DNA of 64,000 nt from NCBI GenBank assembly GCA_947500035.1, contig CANMQP010000005.1, positions 682,001-746,000 on the forward strand, read 5' to 3'. The notes under the pieces were generated by a model. The model did not search any database and was not told the origin of the DNA. It worked only from the letters and a program-made list of their open reading frames with translations. Made by a program: the position numbers and the translations under genes. Positions 8,830 through 18,108 of the stretch are shown here, in pieces; the stretch's first letter is position 1; each line of letters opens with the position of its first letter. Origin of the DNA: an uncultured Kiloniellaceae bacterium (GTDB lineage Bacteria > Pseudomonadota > Alphaproteobacteria > Kiloniellales > Kiloniellaceae).

Positions 8830-10407
8830 CTATATGCCGAGCGCTTGCGGCTTGCGGCGGCGCAGCCAGGTCACAATAAGTAAACGGGTCAGCATGATCG
8901 CGGTGAACATCGAGGTCACCAAACCAATGGACAAAGTCACGGCAAAACCCTTCACGGGGCCTGAGCCGAATTGGAGCAACAGCATCGCCGCAATCAGGGT
9001 CGTGAGGTTCGAATCGATAATGGTGGTCAAGGCGCGGCGGTAACCGGCATCGATTGCCGAGATGGGGCTGCGCCCGTTACCGACCTCCTCGCGTATCCGC
9101 TCGAAGATCAGCACGTTGGCGTCAACCGCCATGCCGATGGTCAGCACGATCCCCGCAATACCGGGAAGGGTCAGGGTCGCCCCGAGGACCGAGAGCGCCG
9201 CGAGCATCAGGACCAGGTTCATGACGAGCGCGACATTGGCCATCAGTCCGAACAGGCCGTAAATCACCGCCATGAAGATAATGACCAGGATCAGCCCCAG
9301 GACACTGGCAAATTCACCGGCGAGAATCTGATCCGCGCCGAGGCCCGGCCCGACCGTGCGTTCCTCCAGGAACTCAAGTGACGCGGGCAATGCACCAGCC
9401 CGCAGCAAAAGTGCCAGATTCTGGGTTTGCTCGAGGGTGAAGCTGCCGGAGATAATGCCGCGGCCGTCCAGGATCGGCGATTGGATGACCGGCGCAGACA
9501 CGACCTTGTCATCGAGAACAATTGCAAAGGGCCGTCCGACATTTTTCTGTGTGGCATTGCCGAAGCGTTGCGCACCGACGGAATCGAAGGCGAAACTGAC
9601 CACCGGCTGCCCGTCCTGGAACGTCGCTTGGGCGTCGGTCAGGTTCTCACCGCCGACAATCACGCGTTTCTTGATCACATAATTGCGGGTGCCGCCTGAT
9701 GCATCCGACTCGTCGGCTGGAAGGATCTCGGATCCGGGAGGGGCGACAGAAGCAAGAGGGTTAGCGTTTTCGTCAACAAACCGGAAACTCAGTTTAGCTG
9801 TCTGCTGCAGCTTCGTTTTTTGCTCTTCGGTGTTCTGAACACCTGGCAGCTGAATCAGAATCCGGTCTTCGCCCTGGCTTTGGATCGAGAGTTCGACCGT
9901 ACCCGTGGGATCGAGGCGCCGTCGGATGACCTCGATCGACTGCTCCAGAACCCTCTGGCGCCGCTCGACCTTGACCGCATCCGGGTCTTCAATGGTGAAC
10001 TTGCCGTTGCTTTGTGTGATGAGCGATTGGGGTGTCAGATCGAACAGAATCTCCCGCGTCCGGGCGATGTTTTCGTCGGTCGGCTCCGTCAGGGTAAACA
10101 CCACGGACTCTCCGGCAACTCCAAGCTCCCTGTAGCCGATGGCGTCGGGCCGGGCGCGCCGGAGATCTGGGCGAATGGCATCAACCAGGTTTTCGCGCTG
10201 TTCAACGAAGACGGAATCGATGTCGACCTCGAGAAGCAGATAGGAGCCGCCCTGCAGATCCAGCCCAAGATTGACTTGGTCTTTCGGCACCCAGGACGGG
10301 ACTTCATCAAGACTCTCGGGTTCAAAGAGGTTCGGAGATGCGAATAAAATACCGCCGATCAGCACCAAGAGAGTGAGAATGACCTGCCAGCGAGGAATGT
10401 GGACCAT
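8830..10407 (-). CDS. secD: Protein translocase subunit SecD
   Basis: 525-residue inner-membrane export accessory protein. An N-terminal transmembrane helix is followed by LGLDLQGGSYLLLEVD, a large periplasmic P1 region with the typical ILIQLPGVQN, then KKRVIVGGENLTDAQATF, and six C-terminal helices including GMAVDANVLIFERIREE. The order yajC-secD-secF with gaps of 26 and 10 bases indicates one operon. Length and motifs are ordinary for the family. Confidence 0.97.
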   Translation of the reverse strand: MVHIPRWQVILTLLVLIGGILFASPNLFEPESLDEVPSWVPKDQVNLGLDLQGGSYLLLEVDIDSVFVEQRENLVDAIRPDLRRARPDAIGYRELGVAGESVVFTLTEPTDENIARTREILFDLTPQSLITQSNGKFTIEDPDAVKVERRQRVLEQSIEVIRRRLDPTGTVELSIQSQGEDRILIQLPGVQNTEEQKTKLQQTAKLSFRFVDENANPLASVAPPGSEILPADESDASGGTRNYVIKKRVIVGGENLTDAQATFQDGQPVVSFAFDSVGAQRFGNATQKNVGRPFAIVLDDKVVSAPVIQSPILDGRGIISGSFTLEQTQNLALLLRAGALPASLEFLEERTVGPGLGADQILAGEFASVLGLILVIIFMAVIYGLFGLMANVALVMNLVLMLAALSVLGATLTLPGIAGIVLTIGMAVDANVLIFERIREEVGNGRSPISAIDAGYRRALTTIIDSNLTTLIAAMLLLQFGSGPVKGFAVTLSIGLVTSMFTAIMLTRLLIVTWLRRRKPQALGI

Positions 10408-10433
10408 TGCGCGGAAAACCCGAAGTTGTTCGT

Positions 10434-10850
10434 TTAGCTTTTGGAGTCGGCCGATTCGCTGTCGTTGGCAGCCTCGGTCTCTTTGTTCTTGGAGCCTTTT
10501 TTGCCGCCCTTGGCCTTACTCGCGGAAGACTGGTCCGAAACCGGCTCGGACTTGGATCGGACATCCTGGATCATCGAGCGGATGACACGCACCTTCACTT
10601 CCGGCGCAATCGTCACTTCAACCTCGGCTTCGTCGACCACTTTAGAGACGGTGCCAACCAGGCCACCGGCGGTCACGACCCTGTCGCCACGGCGCACGGC
10701 ATCGATCATCGCTTTGTGTTGCTTGACTTTTTTCTGCTGAGGCCGAATCAGAAGAAAGTAAAAGACCACAAAAATCAGAATCAGCGGCAGAAGGCTGGTC
10801 AATATATCGCCACCACCAGCAGCCTGTGCAAAAACCGGCTCTACGTACAT
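10434..10850 (-). CDS. yajC: Preprotein translocase subunit YajC
   Basis: Small inner-membrane protein associated with SecDF. One helix (LPLILIFVVFYFLLIRPQQKK) is followed by the YajC core DRVVTAGGLVGTVSKV and a lysine/serine-rich tail. The longer in-frame start at 10880 is rejected: ATG 10850 has AGGGGAG at the right distance and gives the usual MYVEPVFAQA-like N-terminus (138 residues). It is the first gene of the yajC-secD-secF-Mth938 operon. Confidence 0.93.
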   Translation of the reverse strand: MYVEPVFAQAAGGGDILTSLLPLILIFVVFYFLLIRPQQKKVKQHKAMIDAVRRGDRVVTAGGLVGTVSKVVDEAEVEVTIAPEVKVRVIRSMIQDVRSKSEPVSDQSSASKAKGGKKGSKNKETEAANDSESADSKS

Positions 10851-10959
10851 CAAGAAAACTCCCCTACTCGCCGGCTCCACCTGCGAAGCCGCAACGCTCT
10901 CGTTTCAACCCTTTGTCGGAGGCGCCGAAAGGTCTACCCCCCTGAAAAATAGCAGCCGG

Positions 10960-10987
10960 ACTATAGCCGTACCTTGACGAATTGCAA
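10960..10987 (-). promoter_or_regulatory. Candidate promoter of the yajC-secDF operon
   Basis: On the minus strand, TTGCAA (plus positions 10982-10987) and TATAGT (10960-10965) are spaced by 16 bases, about 110 bases before the yajC start. The 340-base gap 10851-11190 separates divergent yajC and the DUF815 gene; I see no other feature in it. Confidence 0.45.
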
Positions 10988-11190
10988 CGCCCGTCAAACC
11001 TGGGGCCGTCCCGCTCCATGCGCTTTGTATCAATTGACCTGGGCGGGGCCCATAGCTAGGGTCTCGGCCGGTCGGGAACTTATGTTCCCATACAGGTGAC
11101 ACAGCCCTGTTTCCGCGGCATTGGATCGGTTTTTTCTTCCTACCCGCCAGCCGGGGTTCTCTCCATATTGGTTTTTTTGGCGGCATTACC

Positions 11191-12078
11191 ATGAGCGATA
11201 GCAAAATCGACGATTTGATCCCCCTTCTCACGCGGGTTGCCACAGCCCTTGAACGCCTTGCCCCGCCTGAGCAGCAGTCGGATTCCCTTGCGGCTGAAGA
11301 CGCTTTCGTCTGGCATGCGGAACATGAGAGACTCGAGGCCATCGCCAAGGTCAGCCGGGTTGAATTCGAGCTTCTTCAGGGCATCGACCGCCAGAGCGAC
11401 ATCCTGCTCGATAACACGCGGCGGTTTGCACAGGGCTTTCCCGCCAATAACGCCCTGCTCTGGGGCGCGCGCGGAATGGGCAAGAGTTCCCTTGTAAAGG
11501 CGGTCCACGCCACGGTGAACCGTGAAATCAGCGACAATTCAGAGCCCAAGGCCGCGCCTCTGGCGCTGGTGGAGATCCACCGGGAGGACATTCCCTCCCT
11601 GCCCCGCCTGCTCCAGCGTCTGCGGACATCCGCACGCCCCTGTATCCTTTTTTGCGACGATCTCAGCTTCGATGGCGAGGATTCGACCTACAAGTCCCTG
11701 AAAGGTGTGCTTGAGGGCGGGATCGAGGGGCGCCCGGAGAATGTCATCTTCTATGCCACCTCGAACCGCCGGCACCTCATGGCGCGGGATATGATCGAGA
11801 ACGAACGTTCAACGGCGATCCACACTTCAGAGGCAGTTGAGGAAAAAGTGAGCCTTTCAGACCGGTTCGGCCTGTGGCTCGGGTTCCATAACTGCGATCA
11901 GGACACCTATTTCGCCATGGTCGAAGGCTATGCCGCCCGTCACGGCCTCGAACTCCCGGTGGAGCAGCTGCGCGCCGAAGCCAGGGAATGGTCGATTACC
12001 CGCGGCAGCCGCTCGGGCCGCGTCGCCTGGCAATACATCCAAGACCTCGCCGGCCGCCTCGGAAAGCGCCTCGATTAG
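11191..12078 (+). CDS. DUF815-family P-loop ATPase
   Basis: 295 residues. Walker A is GARGMGKSSLVKA (about residues 91-103) and the Walker B region is CILFCDDLSFDGED. The sensor-like FYATSNRRHLMARDM and C-terminal SDRFGLWLGFHNCDQDTYFAMV are typical of the DUF815 (predicted AAA+) family, whose role is unknown. It is divergent from yajC, a neighbourhood common in Alphaproteobacteria. No partner protein is obvious. Confidence 0.88.
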   Translation: MSDSKIDDLIPLLTRVATALERLAPPEQQSDSLAAEDAFVWHAEHERLEAIAKVSRVEFELLQGIDRQSDILLDNTRRFAQGFPANNALLWGARGMGKSSLVKAVHATVNREISDNSEPKAAPLALVEIHREDIPSLPRLLQRLRTSARPCILFCDDLSFDGEDSTYKSLKGVLEGGIEGRPENVIFYATSNRRHLMARDMIENERSTAIHTSEAVEEKVSLSDRFGLWLGFHNCDQDTYFAMVEGYAARHGLELPVEQLRAEAREWSITRGSRSGRVAWQYIQDLAGRLGKRLD

Positions 12079-12162
12079 ATCGGATTCACAACGTCGATAG
12101 ATCGCATTCGGCGACTCCCTCAACACCCGATCTGATCGCGCGTTTGAGCGGATGATGACTGA

Positions 12163-13530
12163 TCAATCCGAGAGCGAAGCCTGCTGCGGACCCAACAGCT
12201 TGCGGGGGTCGACGGCGCGCGTGCCTTGCCGGATCTCGAAGTGAAGCTGGGGTTTTGAGACATTGCCACTGCGTCCGACCTTGGCGATCGCTTGCCCGCG
12301 TTTGACGGTTTCGCCCCGTGCGACCAGGACTTCGCTCAAGTGCGCATAGGCGGTCACCCATCCATCGGCGTGTTTGACCAGCAGGAGGCGGCCAAATCCG
12401 CGCAGTTCGTTGCCTGAGTAGGCCACGACACCGTTCTCAGCCGCCCGCACGATCGTGCCTGCGGCAGCCTCGATGTTGATACCGTCATTGTGCACGCCGC
12501 TGCCTTTGCTGCCGAAAGAAGACAGAATTTTGCCGGAGAGCGGCCAGCGGAACTTGCTGCTCGAGCGTGGCGGCGGTTTTGGAACGCCCGCAGCCGGGCG
12601 GCGTGACGGTTTTGGCGGTTGGACACGTGCCATCTGCGGTTTCGCAGCGGCTTGAGGTGCCGGCTTGGCGCTTGGGCGCGGTTTTGCAGCCGGTACCGGT
12701 GCGGGCCTTGAGGCGCCGCTTGCCGTTGAAGCCTGTGCCTGAGGAGTCTGTGCCTGAGGAGTCCGCGTCTGAGCAGTCTGTGTCTGAGGAGTCTGGGTGC
12801 CGGCCGGGGCTGTGGGCCCTGGAGGTACGGGCTGGGGCGTGGCTGCAGCAAAGGCATTCCTTGTCCCAGGCAGATCCAGGACCTGGCCAACCGAGATCCG
12901 AAACGGCGGCGGGATTTTATTGAGTTGAACAAGGCTGTGAATATCGATGCGATATCGCCTCGATATCGCATAAACCGTCTCCCCCCGGGTCACGATATGT
13001 CTCGAGGGCGTCGGTAAAACCAGAGTCTGACCGGGTGCGAGTTTATAGGGCGGCCCGAGACGGTTGGTCTCTAAAAGCGTACGGATCGGGATATTGTGCT
13101 TCCGGGCGATCGAAAAGACGTTTTCGCCCGGCTGCACGATGTAAATGCCGGACTGAGCCGGAGCTGCTTGAAGTGGCGCGGTCTGTCCGCTCTGCGCAGC
13201 CTGCGTCGGCGCGGGCGGGACGGGCGCCGGCCTCTTGGCCGGTGTCGGGACAGCCGCTGGGCGCGGATTGCGCCTGGGCAGAGGCAGTGCTGCCTCTGTC
13301 GCCGGCCGGCGGGGTGCTGCATAGACTTGGGGCGGCGGGGAGCTTGGCTGGCGCACCAGGAACTCTGCGGGAACTGGCGGTTTGCGAAGGGGAATTGGCG
13401 CCGGCTCGGGCGGTGTCGGAAGCTGCGAGATCGCGGTTCCTCCCGCACAGGCGGCCAGCAGAAATGCGGCCAGAAAGGCCGCAGCGCAACCCGCCCATCT
13501 GTGGGATTGAGCCCTGGACTGACGCATCAT
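12163..13530 (-). CDS. LysM/M23 peptidoglycan-hydrolase-like lipoprotein (NlpD-like)
   Basis: 455 residues. The signal ends in a lipobox (LLAACAGG). After a proline-rich stretch come two LysM cell-wall-binding repeats (YIVQPGENVFSIARKHNIP and HIVTRGETVYAISRRYRID, about residues 125-220). A repetitive PQTQ/PQAQ linker follows, then a C-terminal M23 domain. In the M23 part, GKILSSFGSKGSGVHNDGIN has N rather than H in the first zinc motif (HxxxD expected); LHFEIRQG keeps the HxE-like end. It is thus probably an amidase activator like NlpD/EnvC rather than an active peptidase. The start overlaps pcm by 4 bases. Confidence 0.88.
   Translation of the reverse strand: MMRQSRAQSHRWAGCAAAFLAAFLLAACAGGTAISQLPTPPEPAPIPLRKPPVPAEFLVRQPSSPPPQVYAAPRRPATEAALPLPRRNPRPAAVPTPAKRPAPVPPAPTQAAQSGQTAPLQAAPAQSGIYIVQPGENVFSIARKHNIPIRTLLETNRLGPPYKLAPGQTLVLPTPSRHIVTRGETVYAISRRYRIDIHSLVQLNKIPPPFRISVGQVLDLPGTRNAFAAATPQPVPPGPTAPAGTQTPQTQTAQTRTPQAQTPQAQASTASGASRPAPVPAAKPRPSAKPAPQAAAKPQMARVQPPKPSRRPAAGVPKPPPRSSSKFRWPLSGKILSSFGSKGSGVHNDGINIEAAAGTIVRAAENGVVAYSGNELRGFGRLLLVKHADGWVTAYAHLSEVLVARGETVKRGQAIAKVGRSGNVSKPQLHFEIRQGTRAVDPRKLLGPQQASLSD
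12731..12790. repeat. 15-bp tandem repeat inside the LysM/M23 gene
   Basis: Four imperfect copies of a 15-base unit (about 12731-12745, 12746-12760, 12761-12775, 12776-12790) encode a Thr/Gln/Pro/Ala pentapeptide linker between the LysM and M23 parts. The number of copies could vary between strains without shifting the frame. Confidence 0.8.
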
Positions 13531-14204
13531 GTTCCGGACTGGGCGGCCTTCTGCGGTTCCGCAGCCGCTTCCGGTAATTGGCCTTCGATCAGCGGGACGA
13601 ATTTAACATCTCCCAGACTTTCCTCGAACACGCCGTCTTCTGTTCGCTTCAAACGTACCAATTCTTGCGTCCGGCTGGAACGGGAGATCGGCAGGATCAG
13701 GAGCCCATCCATCGCCAGCTGGTCCACGAGGGCACCGGGGATCGAATCAGCAGCGGCCGTGACGATGATCCGCTCAAAGGGTGCCTGTGCCGGCCAACCG
13801 CGCGAACCGTCCCCGATATGTGTGGTGATATTATGCAGCCGCAAGGCTGAAAAGCGGCTCTCAGCGTTCCGCATCAGCTCCCGATAACGCTCGATTGTAT
13901 AGAGGCGCCTGCAGAGGCGGGAGAGAATCGCTGCCTGATAGCCCGAACCGGTCCCGATCTCCAGGACCTTCATCCGACGAGTGACCTGCAAGGACTGTGT
14001 CATCAGGGCAACGACCTGCGGCTGGCTGAGCGTCTGGCCGTTGCCGATCGGTAGCGTGCGGTTGTCGTAGGACTGATGCTGGAACGGCGGCGGCACGAAA
14101 TCCTCGCGCGGGATCCGCTCAATCGCGGACAAAACATGGGTGTCCGCGATGCCGCCACGGCGTAGCTCCATAATCAGGCGGATTTTGCGGGCGGCTATGG
14201 TCAC
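13527..14204 (-). CDS. pcm: Protein-L-isoaspartate O-methyltransferase
   Basis: Repairs isoaspartyl residues in aged proteins using S-adenosylmethionine. 225 residues with REDFVPPPFQHQSYDNRTLP, the TLSQPQVVALMTQ segment, the SAM-binding VLEIGTGSGYQAAIL (about residues 80-94), and RIIVTAAADSIPGALVDQL. It is coupled with both neighbours by 4-base overlaps (surE before, the M23 lipoprotein after), the classical surE-pcm-nlpD order. Confidence 0.95.
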   Translation of the reverse strand: MTIAARKIRLIMELRRGGIADTHVLSAIERIPREDFVPPPFQHQSYDNRTLPIGNGQTLSQPQVVALMTQSLQVTRRMKVLEIGTGSGYQAAILSRLCRRLYTIERYRELMRNAESRFSALRLHNITTHIGDGSRGWPAQAPFERIIVTAAADSIPGALVDQLAMDGLLILPISRSSRTQELVRLKRTEDGVFEESLGDVKFVPLIEGQLPEAAAEPQKAAQSGT

Positions 14205-14983
14205 GCAAAGAGATCCGACAGCGGTTGCATGGATTTCTCATGGGTGAGATCGAGATGCAATGGCGTAATCGAGATTGCCCCTTCCTCAATCGCGGTCAAA
14301 TCAGCGTTCACACCCGAACTGGAGTGGCTCAAAAACTGTCCGACCCAGACGTAGGGGCGTCCACTGGGGTCAACCCCATCAACCAGATCAGTCCCGAGAT
14401 CACGCCGTCCCTGGCGGCAGACCCGAATGCCCGCAACCTCATCCGGGGTAACGCTTGGGAAATTCACATTGATCAGCAGTTCAGGCGTCCACGCCATCGT
14501 TGCCAGCCGGCGCACGATATCGGCGGCAAAACGTTTTGGCACATCCCAGGAAATCCGCTCGTCCTTGCTGCGGACCTGGCTGAAGGCAATCGCGCGGGTG
14601 CCCAGCAGAGCCGCTTCCATCGCCGCAGCAACCGTGCCCGAATAGGTCACGTCTTCGCCCAGATTGGCACCGTGATTGATCCCGGAAAGCACGAGATCCG
14701 CGGGCCGGTCTCCCATCAAGCGTTTCATAGCCACCAGCACGCAATCGGTCGGCGTGCCATCGATGGAATAACGCTTGTCCCGCAGCCTGCGGCTTCTGAG
14801 AGGCCGCCGCAGGGTCAGAGAATGGCTCGTTGCCGACTGTTCACTCTCCGGTGCCGCAACCCATACGTCGTCTGAAAGTTCCCGCGCGATGCTCTCCAGA
14901 GCTGCCAGACCCGGCGCATGAATGCCGTCGTCGTTGGTAACGAGGATTCTTGCTCCCGTCAGATCAAGGCTTCCATTAGTCAT
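14201..14983 (-). CDS. surE: 5'/3'-nucleotidase SurE
   Basis: Metal-dependent nucleotidase of 260 residues. The N-terminal [19 protein letters not shown] carries the metal-binding DD pair (about residues 18-19); [14 protein letters not shown] and [28 protein letters not shown] are the other family blocks. The start overlaps the end of serS by 8 bases and the end overlaps pcm by 4, so it is part of a serS-surE-pcm-lysM/M23 run. Confidence 0.96.
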   Translation of the reverse strand: MTNGSLDLTGARILVTNDDGIHAPGLAALESIARELSDDVWVAAPESEQSATSHSLTLRRPLRSRRLRDKRYSIDGTPTDCVLVAMKRLMGDRPADLVLSGINHGANLGEDVTYSGTVAAAMEAALLGTRAIAFSQVRSKDERISWDVPKRFAADIVRRLATMAWTPELLINVNFPSVTPDEVAGIRVCRQGRRDLGTDLVDGVDPSGRPYVWVGQFLSHSSSGVNADLTAIEEGAISITPLHLDLTHEKSMQPLSDLFA

Positions 14984-16253
14984 TCGCGCGCAAGACCTCC
15001 ATGCCGCCGGTGTAGGGGCGCAGGGCTTCGGGGATCACAATCGATCCGTCTTCCTGCTGATAGTTCTCGATGACCGCGATCAGGCAGCGCCCCACGGCCA
15101 CGCCGGAACCATTCAGCGTATGGACAAAAGAAGTGCCCTTCTCGCCCGCAGTCTTGAAGCGCGCTTTCATGCGGCGCGCCTGAAAATCACCGCAGGTCGA
15201 ACAGCTGGAAATCTCACGGTAGGCCTTCTGTCCCGGCAGCCAAACCTCAATATCGTGGGTCCGCTGGGCACCGAAGCCTGTATCGCCGGTCGCCAGAACC
15301 ATAACGCGGTAAGGCAGACCAAGGCGCTTCAGCACCTCTTCGGCACAGCCGGTCATGCGCTCCAGCTCCGCATCGGACTCCTCCGGATGCACCACCGAGA
15401 CCAACTCGGTTTTTTCAAACTGGTGCTGCCGCAGCATGCCACGCGTATCTTTACCTGCAGCCCCCGCTTCGGAGCGGAAACAGGGCGTGAGCGCTGTGAC
15501 CCGGATCGGCAGCTCCTCGGCATCGAGGATGCTGTCAGCAACCAGGTTGGTCAGAGGCACTTCCGCCGTCGGGATCAGCCAAAGGCCGTCTTCTGTGCGA
15601 AAGGAATCTTCGCCGAATTTCGGCAGCTGACCGGTCCCGTACAGCACCTGATCGCGCACCAGAAGCGGCGGAATGACCTCAGTATAGCCATGCTCGCGGG
15701 TGTGCAGATCCATCATGAACTGGCCCAGGGCGCGGTGCAGGCGCGCGATCGCTCCGCGCATGACGACGAACCGCGATCCGGAAAGTTTGGCAGCGGCCTC
15801 AAAGTCCATGAAACCAAGGGCTTCACCGACTTCAAAGTGCTGTTTCGGCTCAAATTCAAAGTTCCGGAGCTCGCCGACCGTCCGCAGGCACAGATTCGCC
15901 GACTCGTCCGCGCCGTCCGGAATGTCGTCCCGGGGCAGATTGGGAAGTCCGGAGAGAATAGCCTCGAGCTCTTCCCCGCTCGCCTTTTCGGCTTCTTCCA
16001 GCGAAGCCATCCGCGCTTTGATGTCCGCCACCTCGGCAATCAGAGACTCCGCGGACTCGCCGCTCTTTTTTGCCTGACCGATGGATTTGGAGGCTTCATT
16101 GCGCCGGGTTTGCAGTTCTTGCAGTTGCGTCTGTGTTTCGCGGCGCGTGCCGTCCAGATCGATGATGCGGCGCGCCATCGGGTCTAAACCCCGCCTGGCC
16201 ATACCGGCATCAAAAGCGTCTGGATTCTCACGGATCCATCTCAGGTCGAACAT
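14976..16253 (-). CDS. serS: Seryl-tRNA synthetase
   Basis: Class II aminoacyl-tRNA synthetase, 425 residues, normal length. The N-terminal long coiled-coil arm (about residues 28-105) binds tRNA-Ser. The catalytic core shows [15 protein letters not shown], motif 2 ([20 protein letters not shown]), [16 protein letters not shown] and motif 3 ([18 protein letters not shown]). It lies at the head of the serS-surE-pcm run, 142 bases downstream of tatC. Confidence 0.97.
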   Translation of the reverse strand: MFDLRWIRENPDAFDAGMARRGLDPMARRIIDLDGTRRETQTQLQELQTRRNEASKSIGQAKKSGESAESLIAEVADIKARMASLEEAEKASGEELEAILSGLPNLPRDDIPDGADESANLCLRTVGELRNFEFEPKQHFEVGEALGFMDFEAAAKLSGSRFVVMRGAIARLHRALGQFMMDLHTREHGYTEVIPPLLVRDQVLYGTGQLPKFGEDSFRTEDGLWLIPTAEVPLTNLVADSILDAEELPIRVTALTPCFRSEAGAAGKDTRGMLRQHQFEKTELVSVVHPEESDAELERMTGCAEEVLKRLGLPYRVMVLATGDTGFGAQRTHDIEVWLPGQKAYREISSCSTCGDFQARRMKARFKTAGEKGTSFVHTLNGSGVAVGRCLIAVIENYQQEDGSIVIPEALRPYTGGMEVLRAND

Positions 16254-16395
16254 TGGCTCTCTGATCGTTTGTTAAGGGTTATAAACCATACCGATGCCTG
16301 ACTTATAAGGCGTCGAATGAGTCACGTCCATGCCCTTGCAAAGAGATTGCAGAGGCATCTTGGAAGGGAATTCCCGATTGTGCCGCCTGCGACTT

Positions 16396-17211
16396 TTACG
16401 CGGAACCGTCGCTGTCTTCGGAGGCTTCCTGCTCGGCCCGCTTCTTCTCGACCAGGCGCGCGAGGAGAATGGAGACCTCGTAGAGCAGGATAATCGGAAT
16501 GGCCAGCAGAAGCTGGCTGATGGGATCCGGCGGCGTGAAGATCGCGGCAACGATGAAGACACCCACAATGGCATATTTGCGCTTCGCCGCCATACCGGCG
16601 GAGGTCGCGATGCCGACCCGGGCCATGAGAGTCATCAGGACCGGAAGCTCGAAGCAGATCCCGAAGGCAAATATCAGCTTCATGATAAGCGAGAGGTACT
16701 GATCAACCTTGGTTTCCAGCTCAATCGCAAGGGTGCCTTCCGTCGCCGTCTTTTCGAAACTTATGAAAAACTCAGACGCAACGGGGAAGATCACGTAATA
16801 AACCAGCGCGCCACCGATGAAGAAGAGGATCGGCGTGGCGATCAGGAACGGCGCGATCGCGGTTTTCTCGTTTTCGTAGAGCCCCGGCGCGATGAAGAGC
16901 CAAATCTGGGTCAGGAACACCGGTACGCAGAGGAAAGCGCCCGCAAAGAACGCCACTTTAACATAGGTAAAGAAGACTTCGGTCAGGTCGGTAAAAATCA
17001 AACGCCGAACCTGACCGGAACTCTCTTGGGCTTTGAGTACATCCGCGAGCGGCTGGGTCAAAAACTCAAAGATGTTTTCGGCAAAGGCAAAGCACAGCAG
17101 AAACGCGACCAACAGCAGCACGACGCAAATCAACAAGCGCTTGCGCAGCTCGATTAGATGATCGAGAAGCGGCATTTTGCTCGCGTCTATCGAATTCTCA
17201 GCCACGTTCAC
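16396..17211 (-). CDS. tatC: Sec-independent protein translocase TatC
   Basis: Polytopic receptor of the twin-arginine export pathway, 271 residues. MPLLDHLIELRKRLL at the N-terminus is the signature that precedes the first helix; LCVPVFLTQIWLFIAPGLYENEKTA and FAFGICFELPVLM are conserved loop-helix parts; six transmembrane helices are predictable. The tail is acidic and Ser/Glu-rich. It overlaps tatB by 4 bases and follows the order tatA-tatB-tatC. Confidence 0.97.
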   Translation of the reverse strand: MNVAENSIDASKMPLLDHLIELRKRLLICVVLLLVAFLLCFAFAENIFEFLTQPLADVLKAQESSGQVRRLIFTDLTEVFFTYVKVAFFAGAFLCVPVFLTQIWLFIAPGLYENEKTAIAPFLIATPILFFIGGALVYYVIFPVASEFFISFEKTATEGTLAIELETKVDQYLSLIMKLIFAFGICFELPVLMTLMARVGIATSAGMAAKRKYAIVGVFIVAAIFTPPDPISQLLLAIPIILLYEVSILLARLVEKKRAEQEASEDSDGSA

Positions 17212-17711
17212 GCACTCTGTTTGGAGGGGTCGGTCTCTGCCCCACCTGCACTGCCACTGCTGCCGGGTCCCGCGCCATCAGCCGGGGCCGTTGGCACGGC
17301 GGGCGGCGGTGTCACGGAGTGCGCCGGCGCGACCTGCGCGGGCTGTTTTACGATCGCCGCTTGAGGTGTTTCGTCCTGCTCACCCGTTTCAACGTCATCG
17401 ACAGCGTCCGATTTTGCAGTCTTTTCAATGTCTTTGATCTCTTCCTTCACGCTTCCCGTTGGGTCAATCGCGTCGGACAGCATCTTGTTCGGACTGAAAT
17501 CACGCGTGGCGTTCAGCGCTTGACGCGCATCGTCCAGATCGGCTTCACGGACAATATCGTCCAGTCCGGACTGGAACTCACGCGCAAGGCCTTTCGCTTT
17601 GCCGAACCAATGCGCAACCTGTCGCATGGTCCTTGGAAGTTCCTTGGGGCCGATGACGAGGAGGGCAATAACAGCCACAACCCCCATTTCGGCCCAGCCA
17701 ATATCTAACAT
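17208..17711 (-). CDS. tatB: Sec-independent protein translocase TatB
   Basis: 167 residues. An N-terminal helix (MLDIGWAEMGVVAVIALLVI) is followed by the hinge GPKELP and an amphipathic helix MRQVAHWFGKAKGLAREFQ. The remaining 90 residues are a Pro/Ala/Gly-rich low-complexity tail. It works with TatC in recognising twin-arginine signal peptides. It is 59 bases after tatA and overlaps tatC. Confidence 0.95.
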   Translation of the reverse strand: MLDIGWAEMGVVAVIALLVIGPKELPRTMRQVAHWFGKAKGLAREFQSGLDDIVREADLDDARQALNATRDFSPNKMLSDAIDPTGSVKEEIKDIEKTAKSDAVDDVETGEQDETPQAAIVKQPAQVAPAHSVTPPPAVPTAPADGAGPGSSGSAGGAETDPSKQSA

Positions 17712-17770
17712 AGCGATCTGCCGCGGATTACTGTCGAAGTATCATTGGGGTTAAACCGGCTTCAACCGTG

Positions 17771-18013
17771 TTAACCGTTCGCGGCTTTATCTTTTTCCGC
17801 GACGCTCGAAGCGGCTTCTGTCGACTCACCTTCAATCGCTTTTTCAGCGGTTGTGTCGTCGTCTTTCTTGCCTTCTTCCTTAAGGCCTTTCTTGAAGGCC
17901 TTAATGCCGGAGCCCGCGTCACCCATCAACTTACTCAGCTTTCCGCCGCCGCCGAAGAGGACGAGAACAACGACAAGCACAATAAGCCAGTGCCAGATAC
18001 TAAACGCACCCAT
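17771..18013 (-). CDS. tatA: Sec-independent protein translocase TatA
   Basis: 80-residue pore component of Tat export. Typical [20 protein letters not shown] helix, then the [24 protein letters not shown] amphipathic segment with the conserved FG(G)GK and lysines, and a charged tail. It is first in tatA-tatB-tatC. Confidence 0.95.
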   Translation of the reverse strand: MGAFSIWHWLIVLVVVLVLFGGGGKLSKLMGDAGSGIKAFKKGLKEEGKKDDDTTAEKAIEGESTEAASSVAEKDKAANG

Positions 18014-18108
18014 TCGGAGCTCTCCTCAGAGGTATAAAACCAATATTGTTTCGAGGGCGGACTATCGCAAAAACATTAGCCTGCCGCAACGCTTCTTGCG
18101 CATACCCA

